In this document: in pieces, positions 1 through 12,923 of the stretch
How positions within the stretch are numbered: position 1 is the stretch's first letter
How the letters are laid out: every line of letters starts with the position of its first letter
Origin: Isoetes taiwanensis
Lineage: Eukaryota > Streptophyta > Lycopodiopsida > Isoetales > Isoetaceae
Assembly (NCBI GenBank): GCA_021234155.1
Contig: JAJEKV010000132.1
Location: 126,001-190,000 of the forward strand
Reading direction: 5' to 3'
Length of the DNA: 64,000 nucleotides
Notes under the pieces: model-generated
The model's database searches: none
What the model saw: only the letters and a program-made list of their open reading frames with translations
Told to the model about the DNA's origin: nothing
Position numbers and translations under genes: made by a program

Positions 1-76
1 TGATCAGATGAAAGAGTGTCGAGTCCTAAAGAAGGGCATGTTAACTCATATGAAGAATTATACACGTGACTAGAAC

Positions 77-433
77 TTGACTTTGTCAAAGTTATTTGCA
101 GAAAGTCCTACAATCGCTTCCTCATGGGAACAGCTTAGAGGCTATTGTTCAGCATGGTGCAAAGAAGTTTTGGATAAAAGTAAAAGTAGTAGTATGCCAA
201 GCCTTGCTACTGATCAGCTTGAAGCCATGTGGGATACAGATCATGGGCATGTTAGAATGGACCATAAAGTTGTTGTTGTGTACAACATAAGACCAAGGGT
301 TATAAGGACTAGAGATGTAAGGGTTTTTGAGAAAGGGAGAACTATAGATTTAATTGTAGTTCACACACAAGAAGGATGGAAGAAAAAAGATTTTGAAGAC
401 ATTATTGGTTTGGTGGCTGATATCAATAAAGAG
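77..433 (+). CDS. Unrecognised exon (3' or internal), about 119 codons
   Basis: The frame opens just after an in-frame TAG at 71-73 and has no ATG near its start, so this is an internal or 3' exon rather than a whole gene. A GTATGT donor at 434 would end it after INKE; without splicing the frame continues to 457. The composition is protein-like: basic and hydrophobic stretches such as KVVVVYNIRPRVIRTRD, and a tail ending IIGLVADINKE. I do not recognise the family. It lies about 50 bases upstream of a GC-rich hairpin that resembles a Helitron 3' end, so it may be transposon-borne or captured; this is inference. Confidence 0.35.
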
Positions 434-480
434 GTATGTTGTGATAAAGCATTATAGTTTAATATCTTACTAGTTATGGT

Positions 481-504
481 GCCCGGCGTTGCCGGGCTTA
501 CTAA
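481..504 (+). mobile_element. Possible Helitron 3' terminus (hairpin plus CTAA)
   Basis: A perfect 7-bp stem with a 3-nt loop (GCCCGGC GTT GCCGGGC, 481-497) is followed after three bases by CTAA (501-504). Plant Helitrons end in a short GC-rich hairpin followed by CTRR, often with a GTTGC-type loop. The next base is G rather than the expected T, and no matching 5' end was found, so the call is tentative. Related CCCGGCGTTGCC motifs occur at 12924-13016. Confidence 0.4.
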
Positions 505-523
505 GAATTTGATTAGGCAGTCA

Positions 524-920
524 TTTCATTATTGGCTGGATTAGACAATGTGGCTTGGAAAAGGCAAGGGTAATATAGAAGTACTTCTTTAGATTGATTG
601 ACATAATATAGATTTTGTGTACGTAGTCTTTAACACATTGAACCTAAATATACGATAGAAACCCTTTTATAGTGTGGCATGCTAGTAGATGAGATAAATT
701 AAATTCAACTTTGAGAGCCATATGATTGCTTTTCATTATTGGCTGGATTAGACAATGTGGCTTGGAAAAGGCAAGAGTTTAGATTGATTGACATAATATA
801 GATTTTATGTATGTAGTATTTAACACATTGAGCCTAAATGTACGATAGAAACCCTTTTATAGTGTGGCATGCTAGTAGATGAGATAAATTAAATTCAACT
901 TTGAGAGCCATATGATTGCT
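524..920. repeat. Tandem duplication, about 200-bp unit
   Basis: Two near-identical copies (about 524-730 and 731-920) both begin with TTTCATTATTGGCTGGA and end with ATATGATTGCT. The second copy lacks a short internal segment. No coding potential is evident. Confidence 0.9.
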
Positions 921-1062
921 TGAATATGATCTATGCACCATAACTTAACAACTCGGCCCACTCACTTTTGTGCTCATAAACGCATGCTTCACTCAGATTG
1001 TCGGGCCTACCAACTATATATTATAAGGAGTTTGAATCTATAGGTGTCCAATAGCATAAGAA

Positions 1063-1189
1063 GTTGTATCGCCAAGTGTGTTGGTCTAAGCTATTATGTA
1101 GATTTTGTTGGAAGAGCGGACCAGCTATTGTTGTATCGCCAAGTGCATTGGTCTAGGCTATTATGTAGATTTTGTTGGAAGAGCAAACC
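1063..1189. repeat. Tandem duplication, 67-bp period
   Basis: A unit beginning GTTGTATCGCCAAGTG starts at 1063 and again at 1130. The copies differ by a few substitutions. Noncoding. Confidence 0.85.
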
Positions 1190-1459
1190 AATATATCGGT
1201 GACTGCAATGCATAAACGCAGTTTTTTTCCATATAGAATTTTATGTATATGGTATTTCGAGAACTTAAACCTGGTTATCTTATGCTGGACCCATTATGAG
1301 ATGTTGTGATTATAGGGCATGTGACTAACGCTTACAAATAAATTGTTCCTTGCATATATATTTTCATGTATATGAGCATAGAAGGTTTGACATAGGCACT
1401 ATCGTGAAAATAATAATTGGAAAATGATATCATACGTTAGTTATACATACTATTAAGCA

Positions 1460-1606
1460 ATATGTAGCATAATAACAGGGGGTTTCTTTTGTGTTTTTGT
1501 ACGATATTTACTAAGGTTTTTCTATGATTTTGTTGCTGTATTCAACTAGGTGTACTAAATAGTATTTCTAGAGTGCTCCATTTTTTAGCCGTTGATTTTT
1601 GATGAG
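1460..1606 (+). repeat. Dispersed repeat copy 1 (GTAGCATAATAACAGGGGG family)
   Basis: About 145 bp aligns with 36353-36495, starting at the shared block GTAGCATAATAACAGGGGG and continuing through TTTTGTGTTTTTGTACG and CTAAGGTTTT. The first 25 bases also occur in reverse orientation at 32752-32776 and 33179-33203. This looks like one end of a repeat family; its class is unknown. Confidence 0.7.
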
Positions 1607-3846
1607 AGATAGAATTGTATGGCCGTGATTAAATTTATCTATCTGTCACACAGGATGCACCACAATGCTTTTTTGATATTTAGGGTTTCTATTGGCCTCC
1701 GTTTCTGATGCTGTGCAGGGCGACAAGAGAAGGCTCCAGTTTCGTGGCTATGGCAGATTGTTAAGGGAAACAAGATTGAACATGCTGCTGCTGGCTATAC
1801 AAATTCTCGTATGGAAAACAAGTGGCTGTAATTTTTGGGAAATGTGAGACCCCCTTTCACCACCGCACATGAGCTGAATGGTGGCGGCGTTAGATTGACG
1901 GAATTTTGGATTTGACAATCCTAAAGCTCTGGCTTGTAGCTTTTTTCTTTGGAAGGATGTGGGTATGCTACAGCCGAGACTATAATGTTAAAATATATTT
2001 CTCTATTTGTGTATAAATTAGGTTCGGCAGGGGATAGAACTTTTTCTTTTCATAAACTCCAGTGCCCCATTCCGGTAGAGCTTGGCCAAGATTTCTTGTT
2101 TCTGAGAATCCCCTGCTCTACAAACACAAAATCGAACTAGTTTTTCTCTGTTTTGCTTCAAAATCCACTTTTTAAGCTTCAAGCAGAGACAACCGCACCA
2201 TTTGTCGATCAAGAAAACAGGGGATAAAACATGCTTTTGATGACTGGCGATAGATGGTCAAGAAGATTGGGCAAAAGGCACAGAAGCAAGCTTTTTTGCA
2301 GCTTAGGTTTTCTAAATCTTCAAGGAGCCACTATCAGGCTAGATTTCGACTCTGTTCAGCCTTATAAGAAAGGCAGTTTGGTCTTTTTCCGTTGCATGTT
2401 GGATCTAATGGTAAAGAATGCAGAATGGAGGCTCTCCTTTCCGGATTCAATATGCCAGTCTCAGAGGCATAACTCTATAAACAATTGCATTTTCTGCTTT
2501 GGACTTCCTGGATGACACTTATGATGTAATGAAAATGTTGTTGCGGGGGTTTAGGTGTCGCCTCGAATCGGCGCACCGGGGTTACGGGCCTGCTCACGCA
2601 TCACGACTAATAAGGGGTTGGTGCCAGCTATTGGAGCTCGGCAATAAAGCTGTTTGGGATATTAGAAAACCGATCATCTGAATGACAGGAAATTGGTTGG
2701 ACAATAATGAATGCAGGATTGGTCCAATTTGAACAATGACTAGAATTTACTTTTAGATGTTTGGTCATGCCAAAGTGTGGCTTGTCAGAGGAGTTAGCAT
2801 GGAACAGGGCCATTGATCTGGAGTTTGCTAGGAACTCTGGGGAGAATTAAAAATCTGATTCTATGTACAAACATCATATAATTCATGGGCCATTTGGCTC
2901 CGGAAGGTGGAAGTAGGAGTCTATTGGTGCAGGGGGATTTTGACTTGCCCATTTGGAGTGCTTGGGAGGGCCTGGAGGATTATTCATAGTGTATTTTGTA
3001 CATAAAATAAATACATAATTGTTAACTTGGCTGGTCTTCTTCTTCTTTCGATGGGCAATATAGGTTGTTCAGAAGTGATTGCTAACTAATCTGGCCCGCT
3101 GTGGAAGAGGTTGTGGATGCAAATTTGGAATCAGATAGCTTAGCTAGTCATTTAGATGGTTGGGATGAGGTATGGTAAAAGATTTTGAAGTCGGTTGATG
3201 AGGAGAGTTCTTGTTTGCCGCTTCTATTTTGTCTAGTAAAAGATTTAAGTGGAGCCTGAGACTTGTATGGATTTGTTTTTAATCGTCAAAGGAAGGATGG
3301 GAGGCTAAATTGTGGAGGATGTGATGAAAATGGAAACTTACATTTAGAAGGGCTTTTCTAGCTCATTTGCTTTGCAAATGCAACTTCGAGGGGATTGCTC
3401 TGATTTGCATATTGGTAAACACAGCATGTTTGGTACTTGATTTGCATGAGTGCCATAGCTTTATGTGTTTTAGTGAATATCATATACAATCAGCTTGCTT
3501 GCCATCTTACTAAACTGTTCTTCTGCTTTTGGCGCTTTTTTGAGATCTGGTTTTTTGAGTTTTATCTCATCATTTGCAAAAACTAGGATTTATAAAACAG
3601 CAAAGAGCAAGGGTTTGAGAATTCGTCCATTATTGCAGAGGTGGGAATAACCCGGTTTGTATTCTCTTCACTCCATCTCTTATTTCGTTGTTTAGAGCAG
3701 CATCACAGATGTTCTCTACATATACTATATTGGTTATGAATGCTTGCCATGGCATTTGAGTTTTTTATTATTCATCCTGAGTTCTTTATTCATTGGTATG
3801 ATATGACGACTTTTACATTTTCTCTTATTTTTTCTCCCTTTTGTTA
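1607..3846. other. No recognised gene
   Basis: This is mostly AT-rich sequence with short open frames on both strands, none of which matches a family I know. A short protein-like stretch on the plus strand around 1720-1920 contains a stop and could not be assigned. A small GC-rich island lies near 2545-2620. Confidence 0.5.
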
Positions 3847-3861
3847 GGGCCCGAAGGGCCC
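3847..3861. repeat. GC-rich hairpin GGGCCCGAAGGGCCC
   Basis: A perfect 6-bp stem with a GAA loop sits 12 bases before the foldback element at 3874. A variant (GGCCCCGAAGGGGCC, 37319-37333) precedes the related foldback element in the same orientation, so the hairpin probably belongs to the transposon unit. Confidence 0.6.
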
Positions 3862-3873
3862 AAAAAAAATTTT

Positions 3874-4348
3874 CATATAACAATCAAATATCATATGACT
3901 ACCATTAACATTAATTAACACAAACCATTACATTTAACAATTTTAAATTAAAACCCCCTTGAAACCCCCTTTGGTTTGGGTGCATATTCACACGGGGGGT
4001 GACTCCGGGCATCGAGAGCTGTTGGATAAGCATAAATGCCCTTTATTCCTCGATCTAGACCGTACATAGAGATCCTCGTTTGTGGGGTATGCCTGTACAA
4101 GTTTTGATATACTGTATAACACAATTTGCGAAATACTATAAGATTTGAGGCAATGTACCATATGGTGTTAATTTTGTACATGTGTAACATGATTTTACGG
4201 GTGCTCTCGCTGCCCTACGTCACCCCCCGTGTGAATATGCACCCAAACCAAAGGGGGTTTCAAGGGGGTTTTAATTTAAAATTGTTAAATGTAATGGTTT
4301 GTGTTAATTAATGTTAATGGTAGTCATATGATATTTGGTTGTTATATG
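3874..4348. mobile_element. Foldback (MITE-like) element, copy 1
   Basis: Two arms of about 146 bp (3874-4019 and 4203-4348) are inverted complements with very few mismatches. They enclose about 183 bp of unrelated sequence. Both arms contain TTTGGTTTGGGTGCATATTC followed by a C/G run. A second element with the same arm sequences lies at 37377-37938. There is no transposase frame, so this is a non-autonomous foldback or MITE-like element. Target-site duplications were not clear. Confidence 0.85.
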
Positions 4349-7300
4349 CATTTTACTTTTGGAAATCATTGGCTTTGAAAATACTAAAGCATTGACTCTT
4401 GGAAATCAATCATTGTAGCTAGTAGTTCGTATCTAACTTCACAAGGGATATGCACCATTCCTATTTTGGAAAAATATTGTCATAATTGAACACTTCATAG
4501 AACCTAGAGAATGGTCGCCTCCTACAATTATAGATATGCAAATTAGTATCTGTCAAAATACACCAATTGTCCTTTCCAACTTCTAAAAATTTTAAATGCT
4601 TTAGAACCCAATTGGTGTATTTGTCAGAACATGTTGCCCAATTCCCCTTTCTAGCAATTTAAGCCCAATCAATTATTTCCTTGGTAAGATTTGGGTGGCC
4701 TGCTACAATGTACAGTTTAGCCATTATGATCATTATGCAGCACATGGAAAGCACTCATATCTCCCATCTGCATTTTCATATCCAGACAACAAAAATGATA
4801 AGAGGCAAAGTGAAAACAATAGTAATGCAGAAATGACGAATGTGTTATAGAAGCTAGGCAGAACCAACCATTTGCAAATGACAAAAGTTGGAACCACGAT
4901 GTCGAAGGAAGAACCAATTTCATTCAGATTTAATGGTAAGAATTGAGCTCCCTCCACAGCAACATCTCACTCGGCATAATCCTCATTCAGATCCTGGCAT
5001 GGAAAGAGCCGTATTTTCATCTGCTTTCTCATTTGCAGCCAACAGCAATGAAAGAACCTATGGAGACTTACTCGATCACCATCATTTGGTTTTTAAAGGA
5101 TATGCTTCACTTTCAAGGTTGAAGGTATTCCAAACCTGTGGATTCTATATGCTCATTTCTTGGGCACTAAAACCATATAAATAAACAAATATCTTGTACC
5201 TCTATGTAGATGCTCGCTGGTTTTGCGATGGCACTGCAGTTGCCTATGCCATCTAACCTGGGAATGCATCTCATTCTCTATCATCTTCCACTACTTTGCT
5301 GCACCTACATCTTTCAAATAAGTAGCACATTGACCTATGGAATTCGAATGCTCTATGCAAGTTAATTTTGAGAATTGGTGCAAGTAAATTTTCCTGTTAA
5401 CTGCATAGGATAGTTAGTCTTAGAAAATGACATGGCCAGCCCGCCAACTGCAAACTCGGAGTGCTTATCTTAGGATAGTTTCATTTTAACAGCAGTCTCC
5501 AATTTGCAAATTGTGGAGATTTGCACGGCAATCTATGCTCCAAAAGCTTATAAGAGAACATCTTGGTATAGTATCAATTTTTTGGAGGATTTTGTAGCCT
5601 CTAAATTTGCAACCATGTACCTTCCAATCAACCATGCATCTTCCTAGGGCCAGTTAAAATACGCCTCACAACAACCTTGATCAGATTGATATACCATTTC
5701 AAGGAAACTGAAATTTGAGAAAAATGGGCCTACGTGTGAAGGGAATCAAAAGTTCTGACGTCCCTAGGTAGAAATCATGATTGCAGAGATCCCACTTCTT
5801 TACAAAAGGTAAGACAGTAGCTAGGCTCAATATCAAATAAAGAGAAATAAAATGTTCATTTGGAGAATAGGAAACCAAATAAAAATAATCGTAAAATGCA
5901 TATGAGAAATGTTATGAGCCAGGATGCTTGTCTCAATTAGCAGGAGGAGAAATTATATCAGTTTACCTTTGATATCAAACTTGCCATTTGCTTCTCAGTT
6001 CCCATAGCTTCCTTTCTCCTACTGAGGATAGCAAGAGCCGACGATGAAAGCTATATGACAGCCCCGCTGTTCCATTCATTCATCAATTGAAGGATTAAGC
6101 GGTCATGATTTCTGAAGCAATAAAGACAGGGATTGAACCCTTGAGAATTGTGGCAAGAACTTCCAGAACCATTTCTTATTATACCAGAAGAGCTTCATTA
6201 GAGAAGAGATAGTGGACATTGGTGGAACAAACCCGAAAGGAATGTGGCAGTCAACATGTTGCTTTTGATTCAAGACACCCTGGCATATAGTATACTTTTG
6301 AACAATCATGAAAATAATACCAATGACAACCTACATTAGATAACGATAGAAATTAAGTAGTTGCACAAATACATAAATTTGCAACACATAGTAAAAGTGA
6401 TTTAATTCTGTGAAAAGCACAGTATAGGCACTCATATTTTTGCACAGAACAAACACCAAGGCACATTACAGGCACTCATATTTGCTCATAGAACAAAGAC
6501 CAGATGTTTAAAACCCAGGTTCTAATACTTAAAACTTTAGCATACAATCCAGATGGCAACACAAAGAATTTTAAAGAACAAAATTCTACCCACATGCAAA
6601 GTACTAAGATCCAAACAACCCTGTGACAGTTCCCTATTTGACACACTTCATTATGGATAAAAATTTGGCATACAGCCTTCAAAATCCCCAAATGTTACAC
6701 CAACAGACAAAGACAAAGATTACCTTACAACTCACTATGGAACTGGATGTCTAATACTAACCTGATTCCATGACCAAGACTATAGACCATGTCGAGGATA
6801 AAGATGTCAAGAGAATCATTCATTGCAAACATACATGTTTGCTGAGACCCCTCCATTTATAGGTTTCGATCTTGATTCTACATTCATTTATCAAGCCATT
6901 GCTCAGAGTTATGAAGAAAGCGGACTCTACAAAAATTATTCAAACAACTTAAATGGCTCAAACTACGGCCGTAAAATGGTCAAGCAAACTTGCTAAAGAG
7001 ATCAATTACTATATATTAAGAATATTTCATAGATAGCAGGACATTGGCAAGGTAATAAGAAGACCATAGTATTGCCAACTTCATTGGTTCAACTGAGTAT
7101 ATGTAACATTTATATTTCAATACAACATGTTGATTAAGGCCAGAGCACAGTTTGGTGATGTCAAATCCTTCCTCCACAATAGAGTGATCTATTTCTATAT
7201 AGGAATCACATTGTAGGTGCTGACATTGTAGCAAGATTTCCTTAGTAGATCTTGATTCTGATCACTTGTGCCCACAACAAAGATCGGATGTTTGGAACGT

Positions 7301-8880
7301 AACCTAGGTTATAGGCCAGATGGAAACAAAAATAACCCAAACGCAAGGCTTTAAGATCCACATAGAGAGATGGGAAGTGATATGCAAAACAAAAAGAGTA
7401 AGAGCCTCTAGCATGTATAACAATTCAGAATATTCTGCATGTATCATTATCTAGATCCTAAGGGTTTTACCTCAATTGGATGTCCTAGCAAGCCTCTGCT
7501 GGTCCCACATCATTTCACTCAGTTCTATATATATTGGAGCTGCACATTCAATGTCCTAGAAGATTTGAGAACATCCAACCTATATCCAGAATGTTAACAT
7601 ATTAACATCTCTTGTTAAGTGGAACCGACTTTACTCTCTAACAGCCTAGAAAAATTCATTTGTGGATAATGCATCGAGCAACCATCTTTACTTGAGAGAA
7701 TATAAGGGAGGGAACTCAGAACATGGACTCGGAAGTGCCAAATATTACTTTCTAAGAGATGGGATTAATACGGCAGGATAATGTATCAAGCAACCAAAAC
7801 TTTACTTGAGAGAATATAAGAGGGAACTCAGAATATGAACAGGCTTGGAATGGTCAAATATTACTTTCCAAGGGACCGGATTAATAGAACAAGTAAGGGA
7901 AAGCAGACAAACCTGAATTCATGCAAAAGTTCAAATGATCAAGTTCAGATGACTGCAATAAAAAGAAATATTACTCATAAATATACACAACAGATACTCA
8001 TGACATCGATTTTTGAGATTCAGGATGGATATAGAACCTAAGAGGAAAGCTCCAAATACCTTTCAAAGTTCCGAATGTGACAGCGAGAGGAGTGCAAAAG
8101 TCAAGTGCACATAGAGATATTGCATGTTCATATCAGAAGATCATCATACTGATACAATTAAAAGCAAGACGCCTACACTCACTCTGTTGAAAACTCACTG
8201 GTTTCATAGTATTAGAGTGAATAAAATGCAATATAGAAAAGCTCCTCCGCGAAGAGTTATGAGAAGCTTACAGTTCGCTTGGCAGATCACGTCATTCGTG
8301 GAGAAACTCCTTTAAATTGGTTGCAAATGCTAGGTATGGAACTGCTGATAACCAAATCTATGCTTGTAAGAAACCTCCTCCAAATTGGCTGCAAATGTTA
8401 GGTATTAAAGACATAAATGTACTGGGATAGGCTACCATATTGCACAATACAACATAAAAACATCAAGTTCATCCCAAATATCCATCCATTAGATGTGTCT
8501 CAGATATTTCTCAAGAGACATAACGTACTGGGATAGACTACCATGTCGCACAATACAATACAAAAACATCAAGTATATCCCAAGTATCCATCCATTGGAT
8601 TTCAGACATTTCTCAGCCTGCTCAACTATAAATACCAGTGCTGTTGCAAAGCAACATTAACGACTTGATACAACCAAATATCTGTAAAGATGTAAGCTTT
8701 TCAGACCAAATATAAATCTATAAATTTAAAACTTGGCATGGCATGCAAACCATTTCGTGGAGCTCAAATGAGCTAACCGAACCAGGAGAATGGCTATGAA
8801 TGATAGACTGGCTGTGCTGCAAACACTTCTAGAACAACTGAGATGGTAATTCAGGAAGCACACAAATTGAATCATCAAAT
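4349..8880. other. No recognised gene; several local duplications
   Basis: This AT-rich stretch has no gene I can support. It holds imperfect local duplications: about 40 bp at 6414-6500, a 113-bp period unit at 7663-7895 (copies start GGATAATGCATCGAGCA and GGATAATGTATCAAGCA), and a ~108-bp period unit at 8411-8620 (both containing GTACTGGGATAG). Confidence 0.6.
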
Positions 8881-9285
8881 CTAGAAGGGAGAGATAAGCA
8901 ACAAAACCAAGGGGATTTGCCTGATTATAAACACACCAAACTTATTATCTATAGCTTGCAACATAATGAAAGAACCACCCAGATTACGGGGAAAACCAAC
9001 TGGAAAACCAACAAAACTCACAATCAGATTATGGGGAAACCAACAGAAAGTCCAAGGATAGCCGGCATAGTTAATGCCTTCCCGTCTTCTGGCAGTTGAA
9101 TCCATAGCCAATAGATATGAGATACGAATTCGACGGCACAGAATGATTAATACATCCACCAAACGACTTGCATGCCACTCTATTGAAGCTTCATCATATA
9201 GAATCCCAAAGGGCTCAGAGCTTGGATCTGCTACCATCAGAGACTTTACATGAGCCATCTCTGCAATGAGTCTCGATGCCAATAC
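8881..9285 (-). CDS. Unrecognised minus-strand exon
   Basis: Reading leftwards, a TCCAG acceptor ends at 9286 and an open frame runs from 9285 to a stop at 8881-8883. The first ~75 residues look protein-like, with IAEMAHVKSLMVADPSS, ASIEWHASRLVDVLIILC and a basic RRREG segment. The later part is hydrophobic and low in charge, so it may already be intron. There is no ATG at the start. I do not recognise the family and could not join it to another exon. It may be an exon of a real gene or a pseudogene fragment. Confidence 0.3.
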   Translation of the reverse strand, partial: VLASRLIAEMAHVKSLMVADPSSEPFGILYDEASIEWHASRLVDVLIILCRRIRISYLLAMDSTARRREGINYAGYPWTFCWFPHNLIVSFVGFPVGFPRNLGGSFIMLQAIDNKFGVFIIRQIPLVLLLISPF

Positions 9286-9618
9286 CTGGATGAGAAAACC
9301 TTAAAAGAACCTCCATCATATCATATCATATCATATATGCTGAGCAACCGGGGCAAGCATGCCGAGAATAAGCCAGGATAAGAAATAACCCAAAGCCATG
9401 AAATCACAAAATCTCGAACCATAGCAAATTAATTTCCTGCAATTTTTGGATGATCAGATATTTTTTCCGGCATCCGAACTCCCTCAAACCTTAGGAAATT
9501 CAGGCTAAAAAAATTCCATATTTTTTTTGGCCAAACCTGAAAATCCCAAATTAACAAGATTGATACTTTTATATTATTTCTTATGGTTGTTGCATCTTGG
9601 TTATTTAATTTTTTGCAG

Positions 9619-10827
9619 AGCTCTTATTCTTATCTGTTTTTCTTAACACCGCACGAGATACATGATTGCACAGATACCTTAAATGCTATTGAGGGCAAAG
9701 TGCAAATTCTTTTTGGTTACCATGAAACTAATGCACCAGATAAAGGCGTCCTCGCGCTAAAGACCTTTGTCATTCTTGCACGTGTTTCAAAGGATGCAAA
9801 AGGATCACTGCAATCACTATTGTACAAGGATTGTTCATTATATTTTCGAACAGAAGATCCAGCTCCAGATTATGATCCAGTTTTGCAGGTTGAGGATTCT
9901 AAACAGTTGGATTTATATCTAAAGCCTATGAGCTATTCAATGGCCAGTGGATTGCAAGGTGGCAGGATAGTAAAAGATACAATTTTGAGAAATGCTACAC
10001 TTAGGTTTATTGATGCTCTCTCCAGGCCGAACCAAACAATAGTGCAGATTAATTGCGGAGGCAATGTTGCTCGGGAAGCATTGCTTCTTGGAAGACAAGT
10101 GATAGTCTTAACAAATAATGCTATTCAAAGGACTGCAATTGAATCTATTATATCTGAGTTTTCAAAGCTGTCTCTATTTCACATACTCAAGAAAAGGGTG
10201 CAGGCAGATTTACATATATCATGTGAAGTTCAGGAACTGGAATCTACATCTACAGCTTTTCAGACTGCACAGCAAGTTTTGTCTACATCTTCTCCAAAAG
10301 AGCTTTCTCATGAAGATGCTTTTAATGAGGAAGATGAAAATGTTGATGCAGATGTAGACAGGAACATACAAGAAGATGTAGAGGAAGAGCAAAATGTAGA
10401 ATCACATGATGTACAGTCCCATGTAGGAAAGGAAGAAGCCATGCTGAAGTCCGGAGACCATGATACAGAACATAATAATGAAGACCGAGATGTAGAACAT
10501 AATGGTGGAGAAGAACATGAGGTAGAGTTACAAGAGGAAGGGTTGCACTGCCCAACGCTTGCAGACAAGGAAGTTAATGAAAATCCAGGTGAAAATCTTT
10601 TCCATGTTCATAAGAGAAATGTATTATGTTCTAGAGCTTACGGCTCTAGAAGTGATTTTGAGGTTAGATGACATTCAACTTGATGAATATGGTTCAAATT
10701 TGAACCTTGATGTAGTTGAAGCATAATGTATCACTTCGAACATATGTTCGATGTTTTAACTAATTGTTTTCTGCATTCGTAGGAATATGATGATGGTCGA
10801 ATCAAGGAAACCGAGCCTCTTTTCTAA
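9619..10827 (+). pseudogene. Gene A 5' part: unknown domain plus acidic tail
   Basis: An exon follows a T-rich TTTTTTGCAG acceptor ending at 9618 and runs in phase to a GTTAGA donor at 10663 (348 codons). Upstream exons were not found. The first ~190 codons contain GGNVAREALLLGRQVIV, which loosely resembles the glycine-rich SAM-binding end of amino-methyltransferases (a weak comparison). The remainder is a highly acidic, low-complexity tail rich in D, E, V and H. The next likely exon (10783, after TTCGTAG) reads EYDDGRIKETEPLF and then stops at 10825-10827, either as a true end or as a premature stop before the FCP1-like exon at 11046. Its spacing next to an FCP1 domain parallels gene B. Confidence 0.5.
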
Positions 10828-11045
10828 ATGGTCAGAACCTCTTTATGTCCAATATATGTTGTAGATTTCTTGTCATTGGAAAGACAAGAATGAGATGGTT
10901 TTATTATTATACATTTCGATTATCTCAATCAAAAATGCTATTTTCATATCCTTTACAATTGATTCTTATGTGATGAACTAATTGAGTAATTCTCAATTTG
11001 TTAATAGATATGGAAGTTGTATAAGCAACACCAATATTTCAACAA

Positions 11046-11936
11046 GGCTCGAGGAAACTTATTATTCTTGATACGAATGGAGTTTTATTGAAATGTGTAC
11101 GTTTGGAAGATAAAAAATATGAGATCATAGTCAGACCGAATTGTCTTGCTTTTATAGAACACCTTCTAAAGTTTGCAGAGGTTGCAATTTGGACAACAAT
11201 GTCTGAGACAGGTTTATTGACTTGCTTGGAAAAGATTGTGCCTAATGACAAGGTCTTCAAATTCTTATGGTGTCAAAGAAAATGCACAAATTTAGGTTAT
11301 GACGAGCTTTTCCATAAGAGGCCATTTTTTATCAAAGATCTCAAGAAAGTATGGAGGCAATATCCAGAATATGGTGTGCACAACACTATTATGGTTGATG
11401 ATGATTACAGAAAATCATTTCGAAATCCAAAATATATTGTCTTGCATCCTTTCCAATATATGGGGGGGAATAAGGAAGACAACTTTCTAATGGAAATTTT
11501 ATTGCCTTATCTACAAGAAGCATGTAGTTATGGAAGCACACAAGAGTTTCTCCGATGTAATTTCAAGAAAGAGTTTTTTCGTGAAAGACGGGAAGAAGAT
11601 TCTGATAATGTACACAAATCTTTATATTATGCTCAAGCAAGAGTATTGGGCACCTCGAGAGAACGCTGGATCAGCTCCTGGATCTGAAACAAAGACTAAT
11701 TTCACGTATAATGATTGTAGTGATAGTAAATGAAGCAATTCCCATGATATTAGACAACATGGTCAGCCTAGAGCTTCTCATGTTAGAAGGCATACAATTA
11801 CCAACAGCCAAGTTAGAATGTCTAATGTTGTGACAATGTTATTGGCCTTAAATTCAGGATATCAAGGTAAACGTATTAGTGCAGGCTTAGCAAGACAATA
11901 TTTGGGATCTAAATTGAAAAAAAAAAAAGATGGTTA
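11046..11936 (+). pseudogene. Gene A FCP1/HAD-like phosphatase domain, Asn variant
   Basis: After an AACAAG acceptor the frame reads KLIILDTNGVL, the catalytic loop of the FCP1/SCP (NIF) branch of HAD phosphatases. VAIWTTMSE (motif II region) and NTIMVDDDYRKSF (motif III, acidic pair) follow in order. The second loop aspartate, normally the general acid/base, is Asn. Plant FCP1-like proteins with such a D-x-N loop are known, and catalytic activity is doubtful. The main frame ends at 11687. A neighbouring frame continues with PRENAGSAPGSE, a TAG/TGA-type interruption at 11731, then NSGYQGKRISAGLARQYLG, ending at 11936. This indicates a frameshift near 11640 plus one stop. Role inferred: degenerate paralogue of genes B, C and D. 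Confidence 0.75.
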
Positions 11937-11985
11937 ATAGCTTGGATTCTATCTAGCCATCTCTATTGTACAAGTTTTTCTTAAG

Positions 11986-12154
11986 TGTATAATTTTTAAA
12001 GAAATTTGATCATTATACATTCTATTTATATGTTCATTATAATATAGATGTCCAATTCAATAAGAAAAAGAAATACATCTCGGATGTATAATCTTTACAG
12101 CGACTTGATCATTATACATTCTATTTATCTGCTTATTATAATATAGATGTCCAA
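11986..12154. repeat. Tandem duplication, 98-bp period
   Basis: GATCATTATACATTCTATTT and following bases occur at about 12008 and again at about 12107, each followed by ATAATATAGATGTCCAAT. Noncoding, downstream of gene A. Confidence 0.85.
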
Positions 12155-12923
12155 TATTTGTCATAATCTAACATTCTATGTTTGGTATAAGGTGGACAAT
12201 GCGAGAGCCATAGACCAACATGTCCAATTAAATAACCAAAAAAGAAAAAGCAAAAAAGAAAATTTTGTTTCATTTACGGTGAAGCAAGACTTATAAACAC
12301 CTTTACTCCCTCCCCTTCTTTTTGTATGTAATGTATAGGGGCTCTTAATTAATGGTTAAGAAATTGTACTTACTCACTTGCCTAACCTTTGGTAAATGTA
12401 TTTTAAGTTAAAGTTCTCCACCTCATTGATATGTCAAGTAATGTATACACTACATAGCCAATACATAGCCAATGTAATCCCTTGACATGCTACTCAGATG
12501 CATGGATCCAACATAAACAGAAAAGAATTTCATGTTGGTGTGGTTTCCTCCTGTGGTCAATCTGGGAATGTCATAGACTAAACATTTTCCATTGAATTTA
12601 CTCATACTTGTATTATTAATATAGCCCATGCTAAGATACTGATGGCTTATGAGTGTTCCTTCCTTGGAAAAAGATATGAGATTTGGATGCAATATCATCA
12701 AATTAATTCTTATCTAGAGCGTCCTATGTTTGGCGTATGTATATAGTGCTTCAGGCTCATATTTTCAGGGCCTTGTCTTGTGCTTACATTGCTAGTTGAG
12801 ACATGTACTTCTTGTATTCCTAGTTTTGATAAATAAACTTTTTGTTCATCCTTAAAAAAAAAAGAAAGAAAAAAAGGGAGAGAGAGCCCATGTCGATAAT
12901 GTAATATTCTCTTTTAGTTATAT

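Noticed and set aside
10308-10568. Minus-strand Ser-rich open frame
   Set aside because: It is the antisense shadow of the acidic tail of gene A.
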